Source: Morganella morganii
GTDB taxonomy: Bacteria; Pseudomonadota; Gammaproteobacteria; Enterobacterales; Enterobacteriaceae
Length of the DNA stretch: 64,000 nt
NCBI RefSeq assembly: GCF_019243775.1
Contig: NZ_CP069157.1
Coordinates: 682,001-746,000, forward strand
Reading direction: 5' to 3'
The notes beneath the pieces are model-generated. The model did no database searches, had not been told where the DNA came from, and saw nothing but the letters and a program-made list of their open reading frames with translations. This document shows, one piece after another, positions 32,942-43,623 of the stretch. How positions within the stretch are numbered: position 1 is the stretch's first letter; each line of letters begins with the position of its first letter. Both the position numbers and the translations under genes were made by a program.

Positions 32942-33817
32942 TTACGCCGCCGCCGTATTCAGCAGCCAGCGGGCGAATTGCTGCATGGCCGGGGTTTCCG
33001 TACGGGACTGTAACCGCGTCAGCCAGTAGCCGCCGAGGGTGATTTCTGCGGCAAACGGCTGTACCAGTGCGCCTGACTGTAACAGGCGGCTGAACATACA
33101 TACCGGTGCGATCGCTACCCCGGCACCCAGTTGTGCCGCTTCGGCCATGGCCAGTGAGGTGTCAAACACCATGACCGGCTGTGACGGGGAAGGCGGTGTG
33201 CCACCCGAACAATCCAGCCAGCGGCTCCATTCATCCCGGCGGAATGAGCGCAGCAGCGTGAAGCGGTGAACATCATCCGGCTGCTGTAACTGCTCTGCAA
33301 TGGCCGGTGAGCACAGCGGGGCGTGTGGTGCACTGAAAATCAGTTCCGCATCCGATTCATGCCATGCGCCGTTACCGAAACGGATCGTATAATCATGCCC
33401 TTCCGCCGCCGGATCCACATGATTGTTATGGGTGGAGATATGCAGATCAATATGCGGATGGCTGTCATAAAATCCGGCCAGACGCGGCAGCAGCCAGCCT
33501 GCGGCAAATGTTCCCACCGCACCGACTTTCACCCGCTCACGGAACTGCCCGTGAGAAAAACACTCCAGAGTATCCGCAATCCGGTCAAACGCCTCATTGA
33601 GCACCGGCAGTAATCCCTCACCTTCATGGGTCAGCACCAGTCCGCGTGAGACGCGGGTAAACAGCACACAGCCGAGTTGTTCTTCCAGAGCCCTGACCTG
33701 CTGGCTGACGGCGGCATGGGTGACATTCAGCTCAATCGCCGCACGGGTAAAACTGAGATGACGGGCGGCGGCCTCAAAGGCGCGCAGCGGGTTAAGGGGG
33801 AGATAACGTCTGACCAT
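32942..33817 (-). CDS. ampR: LysR-family beta-lactamase regulator AmpR
   Basis: 291-aa LysR regulator of ampC, divergent from it across 110 bp. The helix-turn-helix lies in FEAAARHLSFTRAAIELNVT plus HAAVSQQVRALEEQLG. The effector domain carries ligand-site sequence GTFAAGWLLPRL and STHNNHVDPAAEGHDY. AmpR binds cell-wall recycling products: UDP-MurNAc-pentapeptide favours repression and anhydro-muropeptides favour activation. The protein is the native M. morganii AmpR also carried on DHA-1 plasmids. It converges with hybF. Confidence 0.97.
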   Translation of the reverse strand: MVRRYLPLNPLRAFEAAARHLSFTRAAIELNVTHAAVSQQVRALEEQLGCVLFTRVSRGLVLTHEGEGLLPVLNEAFDRIADTLECFSHGQFRERVKVGAVGTFAAGWLLPRLAGFYDSHPHIDLHISTHNNHVDPAAEGHDYTIRFGNGAWHESDAELIFSAPHAPLCSPAIAEQLQQPDDVHRFTLLRSFRRDEWSRWLDCSGGTPPSPSQPVMVFDTSLAMAEAAQLGAGVAIAPVCMFSRLLQSGALVQPFAAEITLGGYWLTRLQSRTETPAMQQFARWLLNTAAA

Positions 33818-35067
<1,250 letters not shown>

Positions 35068-35082
35068 TTTTTTCCCTGAACA

Positions 35083-35106
35083 GGCCCCTGCGGATACGCC
35101 GGGGCC
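35083..35106 (+). terminator. Probable ampC terminator
   Basis: GGCCCC pairs with GGGGCC across a 12-nt loop, 15 bp after the ampC stop, with a short TTT downstream. A T run also lies between the stop and the stem. Moderate evidence. Confidence 0.45.
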
Positions 35107-35261
35107 GTAATTTAAGATTATTCCTTATACAATAATTTGCTTTATGGGCTGTTTTATGGAGGATGAGAGTATCGGGCACTGACAGCTTCCGGCTGAACCG
35201 GATTTCACTGTGTGCTGCGGCAAACTGATGTCAGTCTCAACACACAGAGGAAAATGTTGTC

Positions 35262-38200
35262 ATGGACGTTCTGCGTTTTATCCTCCGCTTACCTTTTATT
35301 TTGCTGCGTCTGGCGGCTCGCAGTCTTGTTTATCTCTTTACTCTGCTGGGTTTTCTGCTGCGCCCGTTCACCGGACGGATCCGCTGGGCGGTGCCGGGCT
35401 GGGTGACCTTTGCCGGTAATCAGCTTGCCCGGCTGGAGCGGGGTGTAAACCGCTATCCGAAAACCATATCTGCCTTATTATTGCTGACTGCTGCGGTGGC
35501 AGCGGGCAGTTATTACACCTGGCACTGGTATCAGAACAAACCGAAGCCGGTGGATGTTGCGCCGCTGGTGGTGCAGGATATTTCCGCGTCTGTGCAGCGC
35601 CCTTCGGCGGTTAATTATAACCGTGACGATAATTCAGCGCAGATTGTGGTGGTGACATTCTCCCGCTCTGCCGCACCGGTGACACTGATCGGCAAACCGG
35701 TCACGGCCGGTATTACCCTGACCCCCGCAATGGAAGGTGAGTGGCAGTGGCGTAATGACCGTAAGCTGGTATTCACGGCGAAAAAAACCTTCCCGATGGG
35801 GAAAACCTACACCGTCGATATGGATGCCAAAACACTGCTGGCTCCGCAGGTGGCGTTAACAGAGAAACAAAAAACCTTTACCACCCCTGAGTTTTATTAT
35901 CGCGGCGGCCGGGCGGAGTTCTATCAGGATCCACAGGATCCGATGAAAAAACACGCCATTATCGGCCTGACCTTCAATGCCCCGGCAGATGTCAAAAATC
36001 TGGAATCGCGTCTGTCCATGACCCGTGACGGCAAGCCGGTGCCGTATACCGTCACTTATGATGATAAAAAACTCAAAGCCTGGATCCACTCCGGGCAGCT
36101 GGCACTCAATGATACAGACAGCGAAGTGTTGCTGACAGTCAGAGCCGGTGTCGGGGCGGCCGTTCCGGCCAATACCACGGACAAAGATGAAACCTTCCGC
36201 GTGATCGTGCCGAACCGCTACAGTCTGGATGTGACGGGCATCGATAGTCAGCTGGTGGAATCAGATGACGGAAAAGATCGCCGCGCCCTGATTGTGTCAT
36301 TCTCTGACCCGGTGAATGAAAAACAGATCACAAAAGCGGTTCGTGCCCGTCTGCTGCCGGAAAAACACCCTGATTATAATTCTGAGGGGATTTACGACGA
36401 CTGGAAATCAGACGATATCAGCGAAAAAGTCATCACATTATCAGAGCCGGTCACGCTGACCCCGGATGACAGCGAGCAGGAGAATCAGGCAGCATTCAGC
36501 TTCAGTTATAACGCCCCGGCCAACCGCTGGCTGCTGGTGGAGATCACCGGCGGTATGAGTTCGGCGGGCGGTTATTATCTGAAAACATCACGCTATCTGC
36601 CGGTACGCATCCCGGATTACCCGAAAACACTGCGTTTTATGTCTGACGGGGCACTGCTGTCGATGAAAGGTGAAAAACAGATCACCGTCGCGGCACGTAA
36701 CTTCCCGGGCCTGCAGCTGGATGTGAAACGGGTGATCCCGGGCCAGTTACAGCACATCGTCTCCTTTAAGGATAAAAACTTTACCTCAACGGATTTTAAC
36801 CGCCTGAGTGATGAATACTTTACGGAGCACTTTACTTACCAGACGGCGCTGTCTGCCGCCAACCCCGGCGATATTCAGTACAAAGGTATCGACCTGAGCA
36901 AATACCTCTCAGCTGACCCATCCGCAAAACGCGGCATATTCCTGCTGAGCCTGCGGGCGTGGGATCCGGCTAAACCGGCGGAAGCCCCGAAAGCGGAAAG
37001 CTATGACGAAGGGGATGAGGATTACGAAGAGGATGCGGTTCTCGACTCGCGCTTTGTGGTGGTCACTGATATGGGGATCATCGCGAAATCCTCCCCCGAC
37101 GGCTCGCGGGATGTGTTCGTGCAGTCCGTGTATACCGGTGAGCCGGTCAGTGGCGCGAAAGTTTCTGTAGTGGCCAAAAACGGCACCACACTGCTGAGCC
37201 GGACAACCGGCAGTGACGGTCACGCCGCATTCCCGCCGCTGCATGATTTCCGCAATGAGCAGATGGCGGTAATGTTCCTGGCGGAAAAAGAGGGGGATGT
37301 CTCCTTCCTGCCGGTCAATGCCTGGTATGACCGCCAGCCGGATTTCTCGCGCTTTGATATTTACGGCGACGAAACCCCGGAAGATCCGCGCACCCTCAGC
37401 AGCTATCTCTTCTCAGATCGCGGTATTTACCGGCCGGGGGAAACCTTTCATGCAGGTCTTATCACCCGCACCTATGACTGGAAAACTCCGCTGACCGGTA
37501 TTCCGCTACGGGCGGAGATCCGCGACCCGCGTGATACTCTGATGCATTCACAGCAGATTATTCTGGATGCCACCGGTTTCAGCGAACTGAGCTACACCAC
37601 ATCGGAAAACTCTCCGACCGGCGACTGGAATATCTATCTCTATCTGGAAGGTAAAGATGAGAATGACCTGCGTCTGCTCGGTACCACCACCGTGGTGGTG
37701 AAAGAGTTTGAGCCGGACAGCATGAAAGTGGCACTGAAACTGACGCCGGATCGTCAGCAGGGCTGGGTGAAACCGGAGGAATTACAGGCGGCGGTTGATG
37801 TGCAGAACCTGTTCGGCACCCCGGCGCAGAACCGCCGTATCGCGACAAAAATGACTATGCGGCCGGTTTATCCGTCATTCACGCAGTATCCGGATTACCG
37901 TTTCTATGAAAACAGCCGCAGTACGGATAACTTTGAAACCCAGCTGGAAGAGCGTACCACCGATGAAAACGGTGCCGCCCCGCTGGCGTTAGGGCTGGAA
38001 AATTACGCGGAAGCGACCTATCAGTTACAGCTGTTCACCGAAGCGTTTGAGCCGGGCAGCGGCCGTTCAGTCACGGCAGCAGCGCGGGTACTGGTCTCCC
38101 CGCATGATTCTCTGGTGGGTATCAAAGCGGACGGCGACACGGATTACATCAGTAAGGATGCAGTGCGGATGCTGAATCTGATTGCGGTGGATCCGTCACT

Positions 38201-41177
38201 GACCCGCATCGAAAAAACCAATCTGAAACTGGTGCTTCTGGAACAGAAATACATTTCTGTACTGATGCGCCAGCCGTCCGGGGTCTTCAAATATCAGTCC
38301 AGACTGAAAGAAACCCGGATTGATGAGCAACCGCTGACTATCAGCAGCGCCGGCACTGATATCACACTGAATACCTCGAAACCCGGTCACTTTATCTTAC
38401 AGGCGGAAGATGCGGACGGTAATGTGCTGAACAGAACCGACTACACCGTCGCCGGTAACGCGAACATCACCCGCTCGCTGGATCGCAATGCGGAACTGCA
38501 GCTGACGCTGAATAAAGAGGAATATAAACCGGGTGAAGAGATTGAAATTGCCGTCAGCGCGCCGTACACCGGCAGCGGTATTATCACCATTGAGCGCGAC
38601 AAAGTGTATCAGTGGGTATGGTTCCGTGCAGACACCACTAACTCAGTGCAGAAAATCCGCGTACCGGCAGAACTGACCGGCAACGGCTATGTTAACGTGC
38701 AGTTTGTCCGTGATATTAACTCCGATGAAATCTTTATGAGCCCGCTGAGCTTCGGCGTGCAGCCGTTCCGCGTCAGCCATGAGGCGTTTAATGCGGGGAT
38801 CACGCTGGCATCGCCGGACGTCATGAAACCGGGTGAAAACCTGGCGGTTCATGTGAAAACCACCTCGCCGCAGAATGTGGTGGTCTTTGCCATTGATGAG
38901 GGCATATTGCAGGTGGCGCGTTACCGCCTGAAAGATCCGCTCGACTATTTCTTCCGCAAACGGGCGCTGGAAGTGAAAAGCACTCAGATCCTCGACCTGA
39001 TCCTGCCGGAATTCAGCAAAATGATGGCGCTGACCGCAGCACCGGGCGGGGATGCCGGAGAGGGAATCGATCTGCATCTTAACCCGTTCAAACGTAAGCG
39101 GGATGAACCGGTAGCGTACTGGTCGGGGATCACCGCCGTTGATGGCGACGCGGTCTTTAATTATCAGGTGCCGGATTATTTCAACGGTAAGATCCGCGTG
39201 ATGGCAGTATCGGTTTCACCTGACCGCATCGGCCACACACAGAGCAGCACCACGGTACGGGATGATTTTGTGCTGACGCCGAATATTCCGGCCATGGTCT
39301 CCCCGGGGGATGAATTTGATGTCTCCCTCGGTATCGCCAATAACCTGACCGGCCTGAACGGTGAAGCGGTGCCGCTGGATGTCACCGTCAGCGCCGATCC
39401 GGCACTGGAAATCACCGGCAGCAGCCATGAGCAGATCACGCCCGGTGAGAAGAAAGAAACGGTATTGTCGTTCCGCCTGAAAGCCAATGCGCTGCCGGGC
39501 ACGGCGGATATTACCTTCCGCGTCACTTCCGGGGATAAATCGGCGGTCCGCACACAGAATCTGTCGGTCCGCCCGGCCTCGGCTTACCGCACCCGTTCGT
39601 CTCTCGGACGGATGGACGGTAAACAGCAGCGGGTGACGGCGCTGCGGCAGATGTTTGATAACTATGCCAAGCGGGATGCGCGGGTCTCATACTCGCCGAT
39701 GGTGATGAGTGAGGCGCTGTCGCAGTATCTGGATAATTATCCGTATAACTGTTCGGAGCAGATCACCAGCCGCGCCATTCCGCTGCTGTTCAGTCAGCGT
39801 AATCCGGAAATCAGCACACTGCAGTCACAGACGGAAATCCGCAAACAGCTGCAACAGACCATGACCACACTGCTGACGCGGCAGAACGGTCAGGGTGGTA
39901 TCGGCGAATGGCAGGCGATGCCGGAAACCGATCCGTTTGTCACACTGTATGTGGTGCAGTTCCTGCTGGAAGCACAGGATGCGGGCTATCCGGTGCAGGA
40001 ATCGCTGCTCGGCTCCGCCAATATTTACCTGAAGAAAGTGGCGGCGAACCCGATGCTCAATACGCAGGATGATCTGCGGATGCGCGCCTTTGCTGTCTAC
40101 CTGCTGACCCGTCAGGGCGAGGTGACCACCGGACTGCTGGCTGAAGTACAGACACAGATGCAGAGCAGTTATCCGGACTCCTGGCAGGATGACCCGGGCG
40201 CGCTGTATCTCGCGGCATCCTACAAAATGCTGAAGATGGATAAACAGGCGGATATGATGCTGGCGCCGACCTGGAAAGCCCTGAACTCGGCTTACAGCAA
40301 AGCATGGTGGACACGGAGCTACCTCGATCCGCTGGTGCAGGACAGCACACGGCTCTACCTGATTGTCCGTCACTTCCCGGAAAAAGTGTCTGCTATCCCG
40401 CCGCAACTGCTGGAAAACATGGTGCTGCGCTTTAAAGATGAGCGTTACACCACCTATTCAGCGGCCATGAGTATTCTGGCAATGGAATACTACAGCCGTC
40501 ATATGCAGCAGAGCGGGGCACAAGCCGGTGAACTCACTATCAGCGTTCTGAAAGGCACAGAAGCGCCTGAAGTGATTTCGGTGATGAAAAATGCCTCTGC
40601 GACCGGAAAATTCAGCGACGGTGTCAGTGAAATCCGCTTTGATAATCCGTCGGATAACCCGGCCTGGTATGTGGTGACAGAATCCGGTTTTGATCGCACA
40701 CCGCCGCAGGCTGCGGTGGCGAAAGGGCTGGAAATCAGCCGTGATTACCTGAATGAAAAAGGTGAGGTGATAACCAGTGCGGCACAGGGCGAAAAAGTCT
40801 ATGTCCGTCTGCATATCCGCGCCAATGCCAGACAGGGGCTGAATAATATTGTGGTGGCGGATCTGCTGCCGGGCGGGTTTGAGGTGGTGCGTCAGGATCC
40901 GGAAGCGGCGGACAGCCTGCAACTGTCACAGCTCCCGTTCAGCACCGGCCGCCGCTGGGTACCGGACTTCAGTGATGCCCGCGAGGACAGAGTGCTTATC
41001 TACGGCAGTGCCGCGGCGGATAGTCAGGAGTTTATCTATCAGATAAAACCGGTGAATACAGGGCGATTTATCATTCCGCCGGCGTTCGGCGAAGCCATGT
41101 ATGACCGGGAGATTCAGGCGCAGTCTGCGGCAGCCGGGGTATTTACGGTTCTGCCGCCTGCCGCAGATAAACCCTGA
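35262..41177 (+). CDS. Giant alpha-2-macroglobulin family protein (1971 aa)
   Basis: Bacterial alpha-2-macroglobulin: a periplasmic protease trap thought to protect the cell envelope. Two hydrophobic segments at about residues 5-35 and 65-85 anchor it, so it is not a lipoprotein like E. coli YfhM (1653 aa). MG domains follow, with the signature LFSDRGIYRPGETFHAGLI near 720. The thioester region PYNCSEQITSRAIP has Cys1497 in a CxEQ motif, inside an alpha-alpha terpenoid-cyclase-like domain. The GAGGAAA ribosome site is slightly distant from the ATG. pbpC follows after 23 bp, the classic yfhM-pbpC pairing, suggesting joint defence and repair of peptidoglycan. The extra about 300 residues are unusual relative to YfhM. 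Confidence 0.92.
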   Translation: MDVLRFILRLPFILLRLAARSLVYLFTLLGFLLRPFTGRIRWAVPGWVTFAGNQLARLERGVNRYPKTISALLLLTAAVAAGSYYTWHWYQNKPKPVDVAPLVVQDISASVQRPSAVNYNRDDNSAQIVVVTFSRSAAPVTLIGKPVTAGITLTPAMEGEWQWRNDRKLVFTAKKTFPMGKTYTVDMDAKTLLAPQVALTEKQKTFTTPEFYYRGGRAEFYQDPQDPMKKHAIIGLTFNAPADVKNLESRLSMTRDGKPVPYTVTYDDKKLKAWIHSGQLALNDTDSEVLLTVRAGVGAAVPANTTDKDETFRVIVPNRYSLDVTGIDSQLVESDDGKDRRALIVSFSDPVNEKQITKAVRARLLPEKHPDYNSEGIYDDWKSDDISEKVITLSEPVTLTPDDSEQENQAAFSFSYNAPANRWLLVEITGGMSSAGGYYLKTSRYLPVRIPDYPKTLRFMSDGALLSMKGEKQITVAARNFPGLQLDVKRVIPGQLQHIVSFKDKNFTSTDFNRLSDEYFTEHFTYQTALSAANPGDIQYKGIDLSKYLSADPSAKRGIFLLSLRAWDPAKPAEAPKAESYDEGDEDYEEDAVLDSRFVVVTDMGIIAKSSPDGSRDVFVQSVYTGEPVSGAKVSVVAKNGTTLLSRTTGSDGHAAFPPLHDFRNEQMAVMFLAEKEGDVSFLPVNAWYDRQPDFSRFDIYGDETPEDPRTLSSYLFSDRGIYRPGETFHAGLITRTYDWKTPLTGIPLRAEIRDPRDTLMHSQQIILDATGFSELSYTTSENSPTGDWNIYLYLEGKDENDLRLLGTTTVVVKEFEPDSMKVALKLTPDRQQGWVKPEELQAAVDVQNLFGTPAQNRRIATKMTMRPVYPSFTQYPDYRFYENSRSTDNFETQLEERTTDENGAAPLALGLENYAEATYQLQLFTEAFEPGSGRSVTAAARVLVSPHDSLVGIKADGDTDYISKDAVRMLNLIAVDPSLTRIEKTNLKLVLLEQKYISVLMRQPSGVFKYQSRLKETRIDEQPLTISSAGTDITLNTSKPGHFILQAEDADGNVLNRTDYTVAGNANITRSLDRNAELQLTLNKEEYKPGEEIEIAVSAPYTGSGIITIERDKVYQWVWFRADTTNSVQKIRVPAELTGNGYVNVQFVRDINSDEIFMSPLSFGVQPFRVSHEAFNAGITLASPDVMKPGENLAVHVKTTSPQNVVVFAIDEGILQVARYRLKDPLDYFFRKRALEVKSTQILDLILPEFSKMMALTAAPGGDAGEGIDLHLNPFKRKRDEPVAYWSGITAVDGDAVFNYQVPDYFNGKIRVMAVSVSPDRIGHTQSSTTVRDDFVLTPNIPAMVSPGDEFDVSLGIANNLTGLNGEAVPLDVTVSADPALEITGSSHEQITPGEKKETVLSFRLKANALPGTADITFRVTSGDKSAVRTQNLSVRPASAYRTRSSLGRMDGKQQRVTALRQMFDNYAKRDARVSYSPMVMSEALSQYLDNYPYNCSEQITSRAIPLLFSQRNPEISTLQSQTEIRKQLQQTMTTLLTRQNGQGGIGEWQAMPETDPFVTLYVVQFLLEAQDAGYPVQESLLGSANIYLKKVAANPMLNTQDDLRMRAFAVYLLTRQGEVTTGLLAEVQTQMQSSYPDSWQDDPGALYLAASYKMLKMDKQADMMLAPTWKALNSAYSKAWWTRSYLDPLVQDSTRLYLIVRHFPEKVSAIPPQLLENMVLRFKDERYTTYSAAMSILAMEYYSRHMQQSGAQAGELTISVLKGTEAPEVISVMKNASATGKFSDGVSEIRFDNPSDNPAWYVVTESGFDRTPPQAAVAKGLEISRDYLNEKGEVITSAAQGEKVYVRLHIRANARQGLNNIVVADLLPGGFEVVRQDPEAADSLQLSQLPFSTGRRWVPDFSDAREDRVLIYGSAAADSQEFIYQIKPVNTGRFIIPPAFGEAMYDREIQAQSAAAGVFTVLPPAADKP

Positions 41178-41200
41178 ATGCACGGGCGGTATCGGTCAGA

Positions 41201-43561
41201 ATGAGCGGCATCCGGCGTGTAATACAGAATCTGGCGGCAGTAATTATCCTGCTGGCGCTGTTTCTGACCGGATTCCGCCTCTGGCCGCATCCGCCGCTGT
41301 CAGAAGGTGTGCCTCTGTCGGTTGCCTATTATGACCGCAACGGCACACTGCTGCGCCTGACGCTGGCAAACGATGACCGCTACCGGCTGTGGACACCGCT
41401 GGAAGAAATGTCCCCGCTGCTGACAGAGGGAACGCTGCGTTATGAGGATCGCTGGTTTTATCTCCACCCCGGCTTTAACCCATACAGTCTCACGCGCGGT
41501 TTTTTTGTCAGTTATATCAGCGGGGAGCGGCTTCAGGGCGGCTCAACCATCACCATGCAGCTGGCACGGATGCGCTGGCATCTCAACACCCGCACCCTGC
41601 GGGGGAAAACCGAACAGATCCTGCGGGCTGTGCAGCTGGAACTGAGCTATTCCAAACACGACATTCTGGAAGCCTATCTTAACTATGCCCCCTATGGCCG
41701 GAATATTGAGAGCGCCGGGGCAGCCTCACTGGTCTATTTCAATAAAAAACCGGCGGATTTAACGCTGCCGGAAGCCCTGACGCTGGCGGTACTGCCGCAG
41801 TCGCCGGGATATCGTGTCACACCCGGAGGTGCGGATATCAGCCAGCCGCTGATGCAGGCACGCAACCGGCTCTGGCAGCACTGGCGGCAAGAGCATCCGG
41901 ACAATGAAAACATGGCGGCACTGTTTGAACTGCCGCTGATGCTGCGTCAGCCGGAACAGATGCCTTACATCGCCCCGCATCTGATTGAGCAGATAGCCCG
42001 GCAGAACCGGTTCAGTGCTGAAAAACCGCAGACGGTGGTTACCACGCTGGATGTTAATCTTCAGCGCATTGCCGAAAAACAGGTGGCTGCTTTTATCGCC
42101 CGCCGTCAGCAGGCGGGGCTGCATAATGCGGCGGTGCTCCTCGTCGATACCCGTGATATGGGCGTGCGGGCGCTGGTGGGATCGGCGGATTATTACAACA
42201 CGGAGATCCACGGCCAGGTGAACGGCACCAACGCCAAACGCTCTCCCGGCTCGGCACTGAAACCCTTTATTTACGCTCTCGGGCTGGAGCAGGGCGTACT
42301 GCATCCGCTGACCATTCTTAAAGATGTGCCGTCCACTTTCGGCAGCTACGCGCCGGAGAACTTTGATCTGCGCTTTATGGGGCCGCTGCCGGCAACACAG
42401 GCACTGAACTACAGCCGTAATATTCCGGCGGTGGATATCGCGGCAAAACTCAGCAAACCGAATCTCTATCAGTTTCTCCGTCTGGCCGGGCTCTCCGGGA
42501 TGGCGGGAGAAAAACACTATGGGCTGTCGCTGGTCCTGGGCGGCGGTGAAGTGACCGCGCAGGAGCTGGCAAAACTCTATGCGATCCTCGCAAACCGGGG
42601 CGTTCTGCGCCCGCTGCGGATGACCGAATCCGAACAGCCCGCTGCGCCGGTCCGTCTGCTGAGTGAGGAAGCGGCATTTATCACCCTGGATATGCTGGGG
42701 CAGCACCGTCGTCCCGGTAACACCCTCGCGCAAAAACCGATGACACTGCCGGTGTACTGGAAAACCGGCACGTCCTGGGGATTCCGTGATGCCTGGAGCA
42801 GCGGTATCACCGGACCGTATGTGCTGGTGGTCTGGCTCGGGAACTTTGACGGCACCGGAAACAGTGCGCTGATTGGCGCGGAAGCTGCCGCACCGCTGTT
42901 TTTCAATATTATCGACAACATTATGGCGGAGTATCCGGCACTGCGGGAACCGGACTTTCCGCTGCCGGAGAACCTCCGTCAGGTGGAGGTTTGTCTGGCC
43001 AGCGGCAACCTGCCGACGCAGTGGTGTCAGCGGCGGGGCAAAACCTGGTTTATCCCGGGCAAATCTCCCATTGCGGTTGATTCCATCTACCGCCCGGTGG
43101 CGACGGATAAAATCACCGGCGATGTGGTCTGCCCGCCTTATGATCCTGCACAGGTGAATATTGATATCTATGAATACTGGCCGTCTGACCTGGCACGGGT
43201 ATTTGCCCTGGCCGGTCTGCCGAAGAAAACCCCGCCGTCTGTCGCACACTGCAAAGGCGGCAACAGCCTGATCGGCGGTACTCCGCCACAAATTACCTCT
43301 CCGCTGCGCAACACCACTTACACACTGCGACGGACAGCAAAACAGCCATCCTCCCTGTTTTTTACCGCCACCGCCGATAATGACAGCAGTGTGATTTACT
43401 GGTTTGCCGGTGATGCATACCTCGGTAACAGCACCAGCCGCCGCCCGCTGGAATGGAAACCGGAAGCCGCCGGACGCTACCGTATCCGCGCCGTGGATGA
43501 CCACGGCCGCGCAGATTCACGGATTATTCAGGTGGATATTCTGGGGGTGAGGGACAGGTAA
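41201..43561 (+). CDS. pbpC: Penicillin-binding protein 1C
   Basis: 786-aa bifunctional class A PBP (E. coli PBP1C 770 aa). There is one N-terminal transmembrane helix (VIILLALFLTGFRLW). The GT51 domain has RYEDRWFYLHPGFNPYSL and GGSTITMQLARMRW. The transpeptidase domain has SPGSALKP with the SxxK Ser at residue 351, and KTGTSWGFRDAW. A C-terminal BiPBP_C domain follows (about residues 690-786). PBP1C pairs functionally and genetically with bacterial macroglobulins; here it follows that gene by 23 bp and is likely co-transcribed. Confidence 0.97.
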   Translation: MSGIRRVIQNLAAVIILLALFLTGFRLWPHPPLSEGVPLSVAYYDRNGTLLRLTLANDDRYRLWTPLEEMSPLLTEGTLRYEDRWFYLHPGFNPYSLTRGFFVSYISGERLQGGSTITMQLARMRWHLNTRTLRGKTEQILRAVQLELSYSKHDILEAYLNYAPYGRNIESAGAASLVYFNKKPADLTLPEALTLAVLPQSPGYRVTPGGADISQPLMQARNRLWQHWRQEHPDNENMAALFELPLMLRQPEQMPYIAPHLIEQIARQNRFSAEKPQTVVTTLDVNLQRIAEKQVAAFIARRQQAGLHNAAVLLVDTRDMGVRALVGSADYYNTEIHGQVNGTNAKRSPGSALKPFIYALGLEQGVLHPLTILKDVPSTFGSYAPENFDLRFMGPLPATQALNYSRNIPAVDIAAKLSKPNLYQFLRLAGLSGMAGEKHYGLSLVLGGGEVTAQELAKLYAILANRGVLRPLRMTESEQPAAPVRLLSEEAAFITLDMLGQHRRPGNTLAQKPMTLPVYWKTGTSWGFRDAWSSGITGPYVLVVWLGNFDGTGNSALIGAEAAAPLFFNIIDNIMAEYPALREPDFPLPENLRQVEVCLASGNLPTQWCQRRGKTWFIPGKSPIAVDSIYRPVATDKITGDVVCPPYDPAQVNIDIYEYWPSDLARVFALAGLPKKTPPSVAHCKGGNSLIGGTPPQITSPLRNTTYTLRRTAKQPSSLFFTATADNDSSVIYWFAGDAYLGNSTSRRPLEWKPEAAGRYRIRAVDDHGRADSRIIQVDILGVRDR

Positions 43562-43569
43562 ATTGTAAA

Positions 43570-43603
43570 CACCCTCCGGAACAAATCACATTCCGGGAGG
43601 GTG
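43570..43603. terminator. Bidirectional terminator between pbpC and the Sel1 gene
   Basis: CACCCTCCGGAA pairs with TTCCGGGAGGGTG (one bulge) around a 9-nt loop, 8 bp after the pbpC stop and 20 bp before the convergent Sel1 ORF end. It lacks a strong T run on the plus strand. Confidence 0.6.
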
Positions 43604-43623
43604 CTGATAATAAAACCGCTTAT

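Noticed and set aside
41759..43504. 581-codon open frame on the minus strand opposite pbpC
   Set aside because: It lies wholly within pbpC, whose domains and catalytic motifs are complete. The frame is open because of GC-biased third positions and shows no recognisable domain.
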